This document shows positions 42,058 to 50,794 of a DNA stretch of 64,000 nt, in pieces (the first letter of the stretch is position 1; the number at the start of each line of letters is the position of its first letter). Source of the stretch: Luteolibacter pohnpeiensis (GTDB taxonomy: Bacteria; Verrucomicrobiota; Verrucomicrobiia; Verrucomicrobiales; Akkermansiaceae); the NCBI RefSeq assembly GCF_016595435.1, contig NZ_JAENIJ010000022.1, positions 1 through 64,000 of the forward strand, given 5' to 3'. The notes beneath the pieces were generated by a model. That model saw nothing but the letters and a program-made list of their open reading frames with translations, did no database searches and was not told the DNA's origin. A program made the translations under genes and the position numbers.

Positions 42058-43362
42058 TCAATTCATCAATCGCTCCGCCGATTCTTTGGTGGCGACGTTG
42101 ATAAAACGGACTTGGTCCTCTGATTTCCGAATCAGAGCCAGATAGCGACGCTGACCGGTCAGCACGAGCTCGCCTGCTGTGACTGGCTGATCGTTCTCGC
42201 GTGCGGACGCCACGAGGATCAACCCCGATGCCATCAACTTATCAGCAGCATCTTGCGAATCCATCCGCACATCCCAAACGACGGCAGCCGATACCTCGCC
42301 ATCGGGAAACAGCTGGTAAGCATCGCCTAACCAATGTGAAGAGATCTCGTTTGCAGCCTTCTCATCCTCCAAAGCATCGAGCCAAAGCTTCAATCCAAGC
42401 CGCCCCGCTGTTTCGGAAAGGAATGGTTCTTCCGGCAAGTCCGGCAGACTCATCACATTCGGCGTGATACCCCCAACCTGCTTGGCAAAAATCTCCGCAG
42501 TCGTCAGTGGAGGATTTCGCAGAACATTCTGGAGTTTGTCATTTCCAGCCTGATAGAGCGCTTCCGCATAGCCTCTTCCTTCGGACTCTGGAAAGCGAAC
42601 CAAGCCCCGCATGAATGGCGACAGACTCTCAAAAAATGCGGCCGCTTCGGGATTTTCGTTCATTTTCATGAACCCGATCGATCTCGCCATATCGGAGAAA
42701 TATCGCATCTCGGCTGCAGCGGCACTTCCTTCGTGCAGGGCCTCACGCGCGCGATCTTGGTCATCTCCCGGATAGGCTGGTGGCGGTGCAAAGTTTTGAT
42801 TCAACAAAATCCGGACCAGCACCCGGAACAGCGCTGCCTGATTCGGAATGTTCTCGATATCAAATCGATCCGTCACCCAGCCATCGCCACTTTCTTCATC
42901 AAACCAAGCGATAGCTCCGAGCGAATTGATCGCGGAAAATTGCCCAAGAAGACGGTCATCCGGCCCCAACCATCCGATCAACGAATAAGCTTCCTGGCGA
43001 TCATCCATCCCGGCTGGGCCATATCGGCTTTCGTACGATGCAGCGATGCGATCGCTCAATTCTTCCGTGGCGATCCGGTGCACCACCGGATTGGATTGGA
43101 ACTTCAGGCTGAACTCACGTTCCGCTCTGTCCAAAAATTCCTGAGGCACCGCAAACTCACCGCCACCTTGTGCCAGTGACCGCAGCGCTTCGTTCTCCCT
43201 CGCCAGGAGATCATTTTCCTCACGGGCAATACGAAGCTGGTTCAGCAAATCCGACTGGTCACCACGCTGATTGGCAGCTTCACGATGAAGCCCCCTCAGA
43301 ATGCCTCCGGCTCCGATAGCAGCACCAATTAGAATTGGCAGAACCGTTCTAGCCGAAGGCAC
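42058..43362 (-). CDS. Membrane-anchored hypothetical protein
   Basis: A 434-residue protein starting at GTG (VPSARTVLPILIGAAIGAGGIL): a single N-terminal membrane helix at about 6-23, then a heptad helix (LLNQLRIAREENDLLARENE) and a large helical domain. Stretches such as EFLDRAEREFSLKFQSNPVV and DAADKLMASGLILVAS are not from a family I know. The architecture, one helix, a coiled coil and a long alpha-helical periplasmic domain, resembles the paralogue array at 59623-64000, though sequence similarity is not obvious. It lies 19 nt downstream of a small secreted protein gene. Confidence 0.6.
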   Translation of the reverse strand: MPSARTVLPILIGAAIGAGGILRGLHREAANQRGDQSDLLNQLRIAREENDLLARENEALRSLAQGGGEFAVPQEFLDRAEREFSLKFQSNPVVHRIATEELSDRIAASYESRYGPAGMDDRQEAYSLIGWLGPDDRLLGQFSAINSLGAIAWFDEESGDGWVTDRFDIENIPNQAALFRVLVRILLNQNFAPPPAYPGDDQDRAREALHEGSAAAAEMRYFSDMARSIGFMKMNENPEAAAFFESLSPFMRGLVRFPESEGRGYAEALYQAGNDKLQNVLRNPPLTTAEIFAKQVGGITPNVMSLPDLPEEPFLSETAGRLGLKLWLDALEDEKAANEISSHWLGDAYQLFPDGEVSAAVVWDVRMDSQDAADKLMASGLILVASARENDQPVTAGELVLTGQRRYLALIRKSEDQVRFINVATKESAERLMN

Positions 43363-43381
43363 GGACGAAGAAATACTCGAA

Positions 43382-43960
43382 TTAATGGCCTACAGGCTTC
43401 GCCTTGGGATTTGCCAGCTTTTCCTTGGCATCTGCATCGAACGGGTTGACCTCGATTGCGGAAGAATCCGAACCATAAATTTCACGGAAGGTTTTGCCGG
43501 GAAGCAGGTTGATGGTAATCGGAGCACTTCGCTGGCCCTCTGCATTGTAGAAATAAATGACCCGTTGAACTGGGATTTCCTTGCCAGAGTTCTTGTCGAT
43601 CCGGCGGGTCCGGCTATCAAACATCTGTTCTTCCACCAATTGGCCGTCCGTCTTCCGATAACCATAGCGGACTCTGAATAATTCCTGCTTCTGGCCGCCG
43701 TCGTAAATGATGCAGCTCAGTGGATTGCCAGACTCATCCATGCGATAAATGGTCACCATGGTTGGATATCCACCTTTTGCGGCGAATGTTTTCTTCACCA
43801 TCGTCTTATTGTTATCCATGCGCTCAAATTGAGCCTGGGAGCCGTCACGATAATGGATGACGCGAACATTCTCCCCCTTCACCTCAAGATCCTGGCCTTG
43901 TAAAAGTGTTAGCGATGCCAGAAACAAGGCCGTCAGCTTCAGGGTTTTCAGTCGCTTCAT
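43382..43960 (-). CDS. Small secreted protein of unknown function
   Basis: The 192-residue product has a signal peptide (MKRLKTLKLTALFLASLTLLQG) and a beta-rich body with regularly spaced strands: VRVIHYRDGSQAQFERMDNN, YPTMVTIYRMDESGNPLSC, LFRVRYGYRKTDGQLVEEQM, PVQRVIYFYNAEGQR. The pattern, short strands ending in D-G or N-A-E-G turns, resembles YD/RHS-like or MORN-like hairpin repeats of secreted proteins. No catalytic motif is seen. It is the first gene of a two-gene minus-strand group and is divergent from folP. Confidence 0.6.
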   Translation of the reverse strand: MKRLKTLKLTALFLASLTLLQGQDLEVKGENVRVIHYRDGSQAQFERMDNNKTMVKKTFAAKGGYPTMVTIYRMDESGNPLSCIIYDGGQKQELFRVRYGYRKTDGQLVEEQMFDSRTRRIDKNSGKEIPVQRVIYFYNAEGQRSAPITINLLPGKTFREIYGSDSSAIEVNPFDADAKEKLANPKAKPVGH

Positions 43961-44012
43961 GTGACGAAGGCTAGAAATTCAGTCGAAATGTGCAAGCCAC
44001 CAATTTCACTCC

Positions 44013-44861
44013 ATGCACTGGAAAATACGCGGAAATAAGGTCGATCTCAGTCAGATAGGCATGATCATGGGAATTCTGAACGTAACTCCGGATTCGTTTT
44101 CAGACGGCGGCAGTCATGCGGATGTCCCGACTGCACTTGCCCATGCTCATCGCATGATTGAGGACGGTGCCGACATCATCGATATCGGTGGCGAATCGAC
44201 CAGGCCTGGCGCCGCCGCAATTCCAGTGGACATCGAAATTCAACGAACCTTGCCGATCATTCGCGCATTGCGGTCTGAATGGGATGGGTTGATCTCGATC
44301 GATACCCACAAGAGCGCTGTCGCAGCCGCTGCGCTGGAGGCAGGCGCAGACATCGTGAACGATATCTCCGGCTTGGAAGGCGATCCCGAGATGACTGCAG
44401 TCTGCAACGCCGCCGGATGCGGAGTGGTCGTCATGCACATGCAAGGTGATCCGCGTACGATGCAGCTAGCGCCTGCCTATGAAGATGTCACGGCAGAGGT
44501 AAAAACGTATTTCACGCGTCGACTGGAAACATTGGAGCGTGCTGGAATGGACCTTGCGTCCATTTGTCTCGATCCAGGTATCGGCTTCGGCAAAAGCGCC
44601 GCACACAATCTCGAACTCATCCGCAATTTGGATAAAATCAGCCCGGCAGCTTCGCCCGTGTTGCTCGGCGTTTCCCGCAAGTCCTTTATTGCCAGCACGC
44701 TTGGAAACACCGATCTTTCCTTGCGCGATTGGCCGACGGTGGCGCTCACCTCATACGCCCGCGAACGTGGCGTCATGATTCACCGTGTCCACCAGGTGAA
44801 ACGAAATGCCCAAGCACTTCGCATGACCGAAGCGATCATGGGCCTGAGCCGAAAAAACTGA
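44013..44861 (+). CDS. folP: Dihydropteroate synthase
   Basis: Condenses p-aminobenzoate with dihydropterin pyrophosphate in folate synthesis. Signatures are MGILNVTPDSFSDGG at 19-33, the pterin site DIGGESTRPGA at about 57-67, VNDISGLEGD, DPGIGFGKSAAHN and the late RVHQVK. Length (282) fits. The usual neighbours folK, folB or glmM are missing nearby; the gene is convergent with the amidase gene, with only 2 nt between stops. The target of sulfonamides, all binding motifs appear intact. Confidence 0.95.
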   Translation: MHWKIRGNKVDLSQIGMIMGILNVTPDSFSDGGSHADVPTALAHAHRMIEDGADIIDIGGESTRPGAAAIPVDIEIQRTLPIIRALRSEWDGLISIDTHKSAVAAAALEAGADIVNDISGLEGDPEMTAVCNAAGCGVVVMHMQGDPRTMQLAPAYEDVTAEVKTYFTRRLETLERAGMDLASICLDPGIGFGKSAAHNLELIRNLDKISPAASPVLLGVSRKSFIASTLGNTDLSLRDWPTVALTSYARERGVMIHRVHQVKRNAQALRMTEAIMGLSRKN

Positions 44862-44863
44862 GA

Positions 44864-45922
44864 TTAGCGTCTACCGGCAGTCGCTGTACTGACGTTACTC
44901 CGGTAGCACTCTACCGCGTAGACGACTGACTCAGCGATCAGGTTCTGGTAAGCATCACTGCTGATGAGTTTTGCTTCGTATGGATTCGACATGAATCCAC
45001 CTTCAAAAAGGATTGCTGGATGGCGCACGCCTGACAAAACGCTGAAGCGAGCGCGCTTGATACCTCGGTCGAATGTGGTGACGCCTTTCTTTTGCAAGAG
45101 CCGCAGGGTGTATCCATGAACCGCAGTTGCCAACGCGATGTTGGCTGAATCGTGTTGATTGCCAGCTCTGGAAATGCTGTCCGCAGCGACAACGCCACGG
45201 CCATAGTGCGCCACTCCGGGAGGAGAGAGGGTGAAAGTCTCAATTCCTCGCGCGCTTCGGCCTCCAGAATTGAAATGCAGCGAAATGAAAAGCGCATTCT
45301 CTTGCACCGCATTGGCGATATCCACCCGCCCTTGTAGCGAAACATATCGATCGGAGTCACGTGTCATGATCACCCGAAATCTTTCGGGTCTTGATTCAAG
45401 GATCGCTTTGACCCGATAGGCCAGCTTCAGGGTGTAATTTGCCTCTGTTCCGATGGAATTGGTGGAACCCGGATCTTTGCCACCGTGGCCGGGATCGAGA
45501 ATGATCGTTCGGAAATTCCCAGCATCGGAGATGAATTGCGGCCTCAGAACCGGATCGATGAGCTTCGTTAAATCGAGGCGGGAAACGTAAGTTTTCGAGC
45601 CTTGCTCCACGACAGGATTCGAGAGGATGAACTTCACATTGTTCATCAGGCATTCTTGCGCACCGACCTGCAGCTTCATTTCGATGCTCTTGCTATCGAG
45701 GACCAATCGATCTCCGGACTGCTTGAAACTGGTGAACTTGTAAAAATTCTTCACCCCTTCAACCGCCACGTATTCCTTGCCGTTGATCTTCGTAACATCC
45801 CAGCCTGCCTCATTTTCAGCATGCGCAGCCGTTGGGAAACCAGTTCCGATGGTGATCAAACCTGTTGTCAGAAATGACAAACACAGACGTAATAGGGATT
45901 TCGGGTGGGGAAAAACGGCCAT
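44864..45922 (-). CDS. N-acetylmuramoyl-L-alanine amidase (Amidase_3)
   Basis: Periplasmic zinc amidase that cuts the bond between MurNAc and the stem peptide. A basic N-terminus with a hydrophobic stretch to about residue 35 (FPTAAHA) is the export signal. The catalytic domain starts IILDPGHGGKDPGSTNS, with zinc ligands expected at that His, the Glu in GTEANYTLK and the His in FISLHFNSGG; a late Glu is seen in LFEGGFMSN. An N-terminal region (about 40-125) with copper-amine-oxidase-like strands, as in other amidases, is possible. A promoter candidate lies upstream: TTGTCA (45984-45979), 17 nt, TATTTC (45961-45956). Confidence 0.9.
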   Translation of the reverse strand: MAVFPHPKSLLRLCLSFLTTGLITIGTGFPTAAHAENEAGWDVTKINGKEYVAVEGVKNFYKFTSFKQSGDRLVLDSKSIEMKLQVGAQECLMNNVKFILSNPVVEQGSKTYVSRLDLTKLIDPVLRPQFISDAGNFRTIILDPGHGGKDPGSTNSIGTEANYTLKLAYRVKAILESRPERFRVIMTRDSDRYVSLQGRVDIANAVQENALFISLHFNSGGRSARGIETFTLSPPGVAHYGRGVVAADSISRAGNQHDSANIALATAVHGYTLRLLQKKGVTTFDRGIKRARFSVLSGVRHPAILFEGGFMSNPYEAKLISSDAYQNLIAESVVYAVECYRSNVSTATAGRR

Positions 45923-46106
45923 GAGATTTGGGTTCTGTGGCTTATCGAGATCCCAGAAATACCTTTTTCACCGATAGTTGACAACCGGTTTTCCCTTACT
46001 TGAAACAAATGCCCGGGTTTTATGAAAATCCGCAAGCACGAGCTGTGCGGAAATTCAATCAACCAGATCACATGCCGGGCAGCTTAATTAGCTTAATTCC
46101 AGCACC

Positions 46107-46559
46107 TTAAGGCACACGAAAGATTTTATGATCTGATGTAGTTGGATCTTTCACATACTGCCCTGATGCGAAGCCAGATACGTCAACTTCATTGTAGGGC
46201 GGGTACGGACTCAAAACGATATTCGGCTTCACCGTCTTTTCTGCAACCGGGTATCTAGAGGAATCGGGTCGACTCGTGGGCACATCAGAGCGATAGGAAT
46301 CGTTCGATCCATAAGCTCCACCCTGGCCATAAACATCGCCAGCGCGTCGTTGCTGATTTTCCTGATACGCTGCAACGCCTGTTCCGACTGCGGCGCCAAT
46401 TGCAGCACCTCTCACGACGTCGGCACTGCTGTCACCCGCAATCGCGCCAAGCGCGCCACCACCCAATGCTCCAAGACCAGCTCCTTGCTGTTGATAAGGG
46501 GAACAAGAAGCCAGGAGAAGGAGCAAGCCGGCAGCCGCTGGATAGATGATTCGTTGCAT
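46107..46559 (-). CDS. Glycine-zipper lipoprotein
   Basis: A 150-residue lipoprotein precursor: MQRIIYPAAAGLLLLLASC with lipobox LASC, followed by a glycine-zipper region GAGLGALGGGALGAIAGDSS and GAAIGAAVGTGVAAYQ at about 27-66, as in 17-kDa surface antigen and OmpA-linked lipoproteins (Gly-zip 2TM family). The rest is Gln/Gly/Ser-rich with a conserved-looking end, PYPPYNEVDVSGFASGQYV then VPTTSDHKIF-type residues. Likely outer-membrane located. The ORF ends at 46107 after KIFRVP. It is on the same strand as, and 27 nt downstream of, the phytoene synthase-like gene. Confidence 0.8.
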   Translation of the reverse strand: MQRIIYPAAAGLLLLLASCSPYQQQGAGLGALGGGALGAIAGDSSADVVRGAAIGAAVGTGVAAYQENQQRRAGDVYGQGGAYGSNDSYRSDVPTSRPDSSRYPVAEKTVKPNIVLSPYPPYNEVDVSGFASGQYVKDPTTSDHKIFRVP

Positions 46560-46586
46560 GTATTTTTGACGGGTGTGTTTGCTAGG

Positions 46587-47426
46587 TTATTCGATCATGT
46601 GGTTTCTAGCAACTAGTTGCTTCGAAAGTAGGGCAAGTTTTCTGGCTTTCGATAACTCGTAGCGCTTGTCAAAAACCCGGAATCCATCGTCCCGCATCTT
46701 TTTCAGCAGGGTTCGATAGATATCCCCCATCACTCTTGCAGCGATCAATTCCTGAAAGTCCTCCATGGGGAGCAGCCGATCAGCTTGATCAAAATAATCT
46801 TCAGCGCGTGCTGCCTCGAACTCCATCAATTCGATAAAACGTGCATCGCCCAGCTTCGATTGGAGATCTTCCACCCCATAGTCAAATTGCTTCAGATCTT
46901 GTAGTGGCAGATAAATTCTGCCGCCATTATTCAGATCCTCATGGATATCGCGCAGAATATTCGTAAGTTGCAAGGCCTTCGCTAGGGTCAGCGCGTAGGC
47001 TTCGCTTTCAGGATTTTTGCAGCCAAAAAGCCGGATCGATACAAGGCCCACAGCTCCGGCCACGTGCCAGATGTAATCTTCAAGCGCCTCCCAATTATCA
47101 AATCTCTGGATTTCCAGATCCATTTTGCAGCCTCTGGCAATCGCACCGAGCAAGTTTCCCGGGATTTGATGACGAAGTTTCAATTCCTCGACTTCCCGCT
47201 GGAAATCATCAGGTGAGGTAAATTGATTTTCGACTCCATCGATCCAGGAGGCCAATGCCGCCGCTCGTTCCGCAAGTGGCCGATCCGGCTCGTCGGCGAG
47301 ATCGTCCATGGTCCGGCAATACGCGTAAAAAACCACCATGTCGTCGCGCCGCTCCTTGGGAAGGAGCTTCAGCGCCAATGCGAGATTGGATTTCGCTTTG
47401 CGGGTGATTTCAGACGCGGACCGCAC
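46587..47426 (-). CDS. Squalene/phytoene synthase family protein
   Basis: Head-to-head prenyl synthase joining two farnesyl or geranylgeranyl diphosphates. The two Asp-rich motifs are DDLADE (about 36-41, in YCRTMDDLADE) and DIHED (in LTNILRDIHEDLNNGG), with the typical RIYLPLQDLKQFDY afterwards. Both presqualene-type (HpnC/HpnD, squalene) and phytoene (CrtB) roles fit; hopanoid synthesis is an option, but no partner gene is near. The start is GTG at 47426, only 3 nt after the lepB stop, so translation is probably coupled to signal peptidase. Length 279 is normal. Confidence 0.88.
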   Translation of the reverse strand: MRSASEITRKAKSNLALALKLLPKERRDDMVVFYAYCRTMDDLADEPDRPLAERAAALASWIDGVENQFTSPDDFQREVEELKLRHQIPGNLLGAIARGCKMDLEIQRFDNWEALEDYIWHVAGAVGLVSIRLFGCKNPESEAYALTLAKALQLTNILRDIHEDLNNGGRIYLPLQDLKQFDYGVEDLQSKLGDARFIELMEFEAARAEDYFDQADRLLPMEDFQELIAARVMGDIYRTLLKKMRDDGFRVFDKRYELSKARKLALLSKQLVARNHMIE

Positions 47427-47429
47427 AAG

Positions 47430-48659
47430 TTAATGGATAAAGCCCCAGTGACCGGTCGAAAATGGCCAAAGTGAGAACAAAGCAGGGCCAACCAGGTTGA
47501 ACTCTTTCACCGTTCCCCAATAGCGGGAATCCAGAGAGTTCCCGGTGTTGTCACCAAACGCAGCATACTCGCGTAGGCCTGGAGGTGCATCCGCACTCAG
47601 AACCAGTTGATCCGTAGGCTTGGTCAGATACTGATACTTACCCACTTCAGGTGATGCCAAAACGTAGCCGTGATGATCCTTTGAAAAGGGCGGACCTCCT
47701 TTAGCAACTCGCTGGAATCCCGGCTCCTGAGCCACTTTCCCGTTCACGAGCAAATTCGGTGTTTGGATCGACAAGCTATCCCCCGGGACGCCTCCAAGTC
47801 GTTTGATGTAGTGAGTTCCACCAGCCTGCTCATGAGCTCCACCCGGTTCAGCGCTCGCCTTCTCCCGATCATATTCCTCGATTCCTCGAATACCCAACGT
47901 ATCGAACACGAACACTTCACCCCGGTGTGGGCGGCGGAATTGATAGGACATTTTATCGACCAGGACCAAATCGCCTGAATCCAAATAGCCTTCGCAAAGC
48001 ACCGTTCCCGCAGGAATCATACCGCCGTTGGTGTAGGCCTTGTTGAATGCATCACGCAGTCCAATCTCAAGCATTTGGGAAGCCGGGCCAGGCAACTCAA
48101 TGCTCGAACCATCACGACAAATGATGCGTGAGCGGGTGAAGAAATGAAGCTTTTGGTAGTCCATCACCGGAAAATGCCCACCTGGAAAACTAATGAGGCA
48201 GTCACGATCGCTCACCACTTTGACGTAGTTGCGCCCCTTGGTTGCCATCTGGAGCATCCGAGTCGGGAAGCTGGGCCATTTTTCTTTCGACTCTTTGGTG
48301 CCGACAATGCCGTTCAAAGTTGGCTGCATCGAGCCGGTTGGAATCCGGAATGGCTGCAAATAATACGCTCGAAGCCCAAGTGCGATGACGATCGCAACGA
48401 ACATCACTTCGACATTCTCCTCAAACCAGCCTTGTGGCTTTTCACGTGGAAGCGAATTCTCGCAGATCGCTTTCAATTGCTTTGAGGCTTCGTTGCTCTT
48501 TTCGCGATCCCCCTCCTTCACGGCTTTCAGCAGATCCGCCCGCCGGGATTCAATTTCCTCCACCCTATCCGGCTTGAGAAGATCCCGCTTATAATTGACG
48601 AACTTGCGAGCGCCTTTGGCCAAAAGCTTCGCATCCTTCTTCCACTTTGCCGTGAACAT
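47430..48659 (-). CDS. lepB: Signal peptidase I
   Basis: Membrane serine protease that removes Sec/Tat signal peptides. Catalytic S110 lies in PTGSMQPTL and K236 in LVDKMSYQFRRPHRGEV; further boxes are YIKRLGGVPGDSLSI and GDNTGNSLDSRYWG. One membrane helix spans about 82-98. The protein is unusual in two ways: an 80-residue cytoplasmic N-terminal extension of charged, helical sequence precedes the helix, and an insertion of about 100 residues separates the Ser and Lys boxes, giving 409 residues in total. Similar large forms are known from several Gram-negative phyla. The next gene starts 3 nt after the stop. Confidence 0.93.
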   Translation of the reverse strand: MFTAKWKKDAKLLAKGARKFVNYKRDLLKPDRVEEIESRRADLLKAVKEGDREKSNEASKQLKAICENSLPREKPQGWFEENVEVMFVAIVIALGLRAYYLQPFRIPTGSMQPTLNGIVGTKESKEKWPSFPTRMLQMATKGRNYVKVVSDRDCLISFPGGHFPVMDYQKLHFFTRSRIICRDGSSIELPGPASQMLEIGLRDAFNKAYTNGGMIPAGTVLCEGYLDSGDLVLVDKMSYQFRRPHRGEVFVFDTLGIRGIEEYDREKASAEPGGAHEQAGGTHYIKRLGGVPGDSLSIQTPNLLVNGKVAQEPGFQRVAKGGPPFSKDHHGYVLASPEVGKYQYLTKPTDQLVLSADAPPGLREYAAFGDNTGNSLDSRYWGTVKEFNLVGPALFSLWPFSTGHWGFIH

Positions 48660-48812
48660 GGCTGGAGCATCCTATTCGTTGCCCAAAACTGCAAGCGCCA
48701 AGCAAACCGTAATACAATCTGGAAGAACCAACTCAGACCTTCCTAAGAACCTTCAAACTCGATCCAGAGGAAGAGATCGATTTTGAAACCAAGCCCAAAC
48801 CATCAAAACAAA

Positions 48813-48836
48813 AGAGGCGGGCCGAAGCCCGCCTCT
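48813..48836 (-). terminator. Strong bidirectional terminator with UUCG loop
   Basis: AGAGGCGGGC (48813-48822) and GCCCGCCTCT (48827-48836) form a perfect 10-bp stem with a CGAA loop on the plus strand. On the minus strand the loop is TTCG, a stable tetraloop closed by C-G, and the stem is followed by TTTGTTTTGATGG. It closes the PEP-CTERM gene pair 36 nt after the stop. The T residues on the other side allow reverse use too. Confidence 0.9.
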
Positions 48837-48871
48837 AAAAAATATTCAGGAATCAAAATCCCGTCACCGCA

Positions 48872-49504
48872 TTAGCGGCGGCGGCGAAGAAGCCCAAGAG
48901 CACCAAGAGCACCAAGAAGTGCTACGGAAGGTTCTGGGACAACTCCGAATGTAAGACCAGTTGCTGATCTGACAGGGTCGGTTCCTACAAAAGGATCATC
49001 ATAGTCAGAGGCAGATCCATCAGCAGGAAGAATAAATGACGCATCAGTCAGAATGCCTGCCTGAACTCCATCTGAATCAAACCAAACTATCGAGAAACTA
49101 TCTCCCTGAGAAATACCGAGTTCTCCAAGAACCAAGTCCGTAATTCCCGTAATTCCGCCATCACCACCGGTGGTAACAAAATCACCTTCAGAATAAAGGG
49201 AGGTGTCGGTGGTTAAATCACTTGAAAGAACCAAAACGTTGGTTGTAGCAGTGCCACCAGTAGTTAACACAACTTCAGTGCCGGCAGTTAAATCAACAGA
49301 GTCGTATGTGGTGGATAAACCAGATCCGTCCGTATCAATGATAATACCCCAGTAGAGACCATTAGATACCGTACCGCTTGCATCTGCAAAATTTGATGTC
49401 ACACCACCAGCAAATGCATTGTTAAAATTAAGTGTTACAGTAGCAAAAGCAGGACTAGCAAAACCAAATGCGGCAACCAAGCTCAGTATAATTTTCTTTT
49501 TCAT
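48872..49504 (-). CDS. PEP-CTERM sorting domain protein
   Basis: A 210-residue exported protein: signal peptide MKKKIILSLVAAFGFASPAFA, a Thr/Ser/Gly-rich body of beta-type sequence with many Asp (possible calcium sites, DTDGSG and GDGGITG), and a C-terminal sorting tail of VPEP, a short hydrophobic stretch (SVALLGALGALGLL) and RRRR. Such tails are cut by an exosortase, which is not encoded in this window. The gene follows the TIGR02597-like gene by 24 nt and ends before the UUCG terminator. Base use is more A-rich than in the surrounding housekeeping genes. Confidence 0.9.
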   Translation of the reverse strand: MKKKIILSLVAAFGFASPAFATVTLNFNNAFAGGVTSNFADASGTVSNGLYWGIIIDTDGSGLSTTYDSVDLTAGTEVVLTTGGTATTNVLVLSSDLTTDTSLYSEGDFVTTGGDGGITGITDLVLGELGISQGDSFSIVWFDSDGVQAGILTDASFILPADGSASDYDDPFVGTDPVRSATGLTFGVVPEPSVALLGALGALGLLRRRR

Positions 49505-49528
49505 AATTTAATTAATAACAAGAATCAA

Positions 49529-50548
49529 TTAAAGTTCACTAACATAAGAAGGCGTAGCAGTCCAGTCGATATCACCAACAGGAGCAGTCGATACGCGTCG
49601 ATAAACATAGCCTACGCCAGCTTTAATCGTGTAAGCGTCCGTTTGAATACCAGAGACTCCAAGAAGACCGATCCAATCAGTTCCATTCCAAACCAAAATC
49701 TCACTGGCAGCTTTGTTCACACCCGTCGATGCATTATTGAATGCAAGCAAACGGTCACCAGCTGTGAAGCCCAATCCAAGGGATCCAATGGTCTGGTCAA
49801 CAGGACTAAAGAAACTAATGCGATTATCCTGATTGCCCGTACCAAGCTTAGAGATGAGCGCTCCACTCGCATAAGTAGGAACCTCTCCGCTAACAATCAG
49901 ACTTTCGATAGCGGTAGCACCACTCCGAAGGATGAATGATTCGCCTGGATAGAGAATTGTATTCGAGGCTGTACCTGAGCCACCAACGAGCTGAACCCAG
50001 CTACTACCGCTCCAAACGTATTGCAAGTTAGAAGCGAGGTTCTCACCTGCTGTTGTTCCACTGAATGCAAGAACGCGAGTTCCAGCAGGAAGATCGGAGG
50101 AAAAGAACGAAGATAACGTCCACGCTTTGGAAACCGAGACCATATCTCCAGCAACAACAGCGGAAAGATCACCACCACCAACAACTGACACAGTCAGTGA
50201 ATCTGTGGAAGTAGCAGTCACAAGGGCCATCAAACCTTCGCCATCTCCCGACGTTACAACGCAAATGTAAGGGGTGCTAGAATCGGATGAAAACTCATCG
50301 GCCTCAAATGAAGCACTTGAAAAGGAAATCACAGACCCGGAGACCGAAGTTACCGCTCCTGAAAACTCTGTAGACCTCTGAAGAGGAATAGAGATAGCAA
50401 CATCAGTATTAGCAGGAACTGCAGCGCTACCATCGGTAACACCAAGGCTAACATACCCAACAGGAGTGGTTTTCGCGGTAACCTGCGCGGAGGCAGCGCC
50501 GCATGCGGCTAGTGCGGCTAAAATTGAATAAGAAATGAATGGTTTCAT
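49529..50548 (-). CDS. Secreted protein of the TIGR02597 type
   Basis: A 339-residue exported protein with signal peptide MKPFISYSILAALAACGAASA, opening with TAKTTPVGYVSLGV. The body is Ser/Thr/Gly/Val-rich and of beta type, with the recurring elements YVWSGSSWVQLVG and ILVWNGTDWIGLLG, and ends in GVGYVYRRVS. These features agree with the TIGR02597 family, which I recall as a Verrucomicrobiota protein family of unknown function; I give the family link with moderate confidence. Relatives tend to lie next to PEP-CTERM genes, as here. A 246-nt upstream region contains several AT-rich stretches; a promoter could be TTGCGG-18 nt-TTTATT on the minus strand, weak. Confidence 0.75.
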   Translation of the reverse strand: MKPFISYSILAALAACGAASAQVTAKTTPVGYVSLGVTDGSAAVPANTDVAISIPLQRSTEFSGAVTSVSGSVISFSSASFEADEFSSDSSTPYICVVTSGDGEGLMALVTATSTDSLTVSVVGGGDLSAVVAGDMVSVSKAWTLSSFFSSDLPAGTRVLAFSGTTAGENLASNLQYVWSGSSWVQLVGGSGTASNTILYPGESFILRSGATAIESLIVSGEVPTYASGALISKLGTGNQDNRISFFSPVDQTIGSLGLGFTAGDRLLAFNNASTGVNKAASEILVWNGTDWIGLLGVSGIQTDAYTIKAGVGYVYRRVSTAPVGDIDWTATPSYVSEL

Positions 50549-50794
50549 GACGGCTTGGAGTTTGGCTGGGGACTGATTTTGTTCGAGAATAATCGTGTTT
50601 GGGTTTGTGGCATGTTCGTCACATGCATGGTATTTTTTGAGGCTGATTCAGCTTTCACCGCTAATAAAGCAGGCCAGCGGCCAATCCCGCAAGAAAATTT
50701 GTCGAAATTTTTTCGCTAATTTTGGTTTTTTTTGGCCAGTCAATATCACTCCTAACTCGTTCGCTACCAATGATTGGATTGCAGCGTTTGAAAA

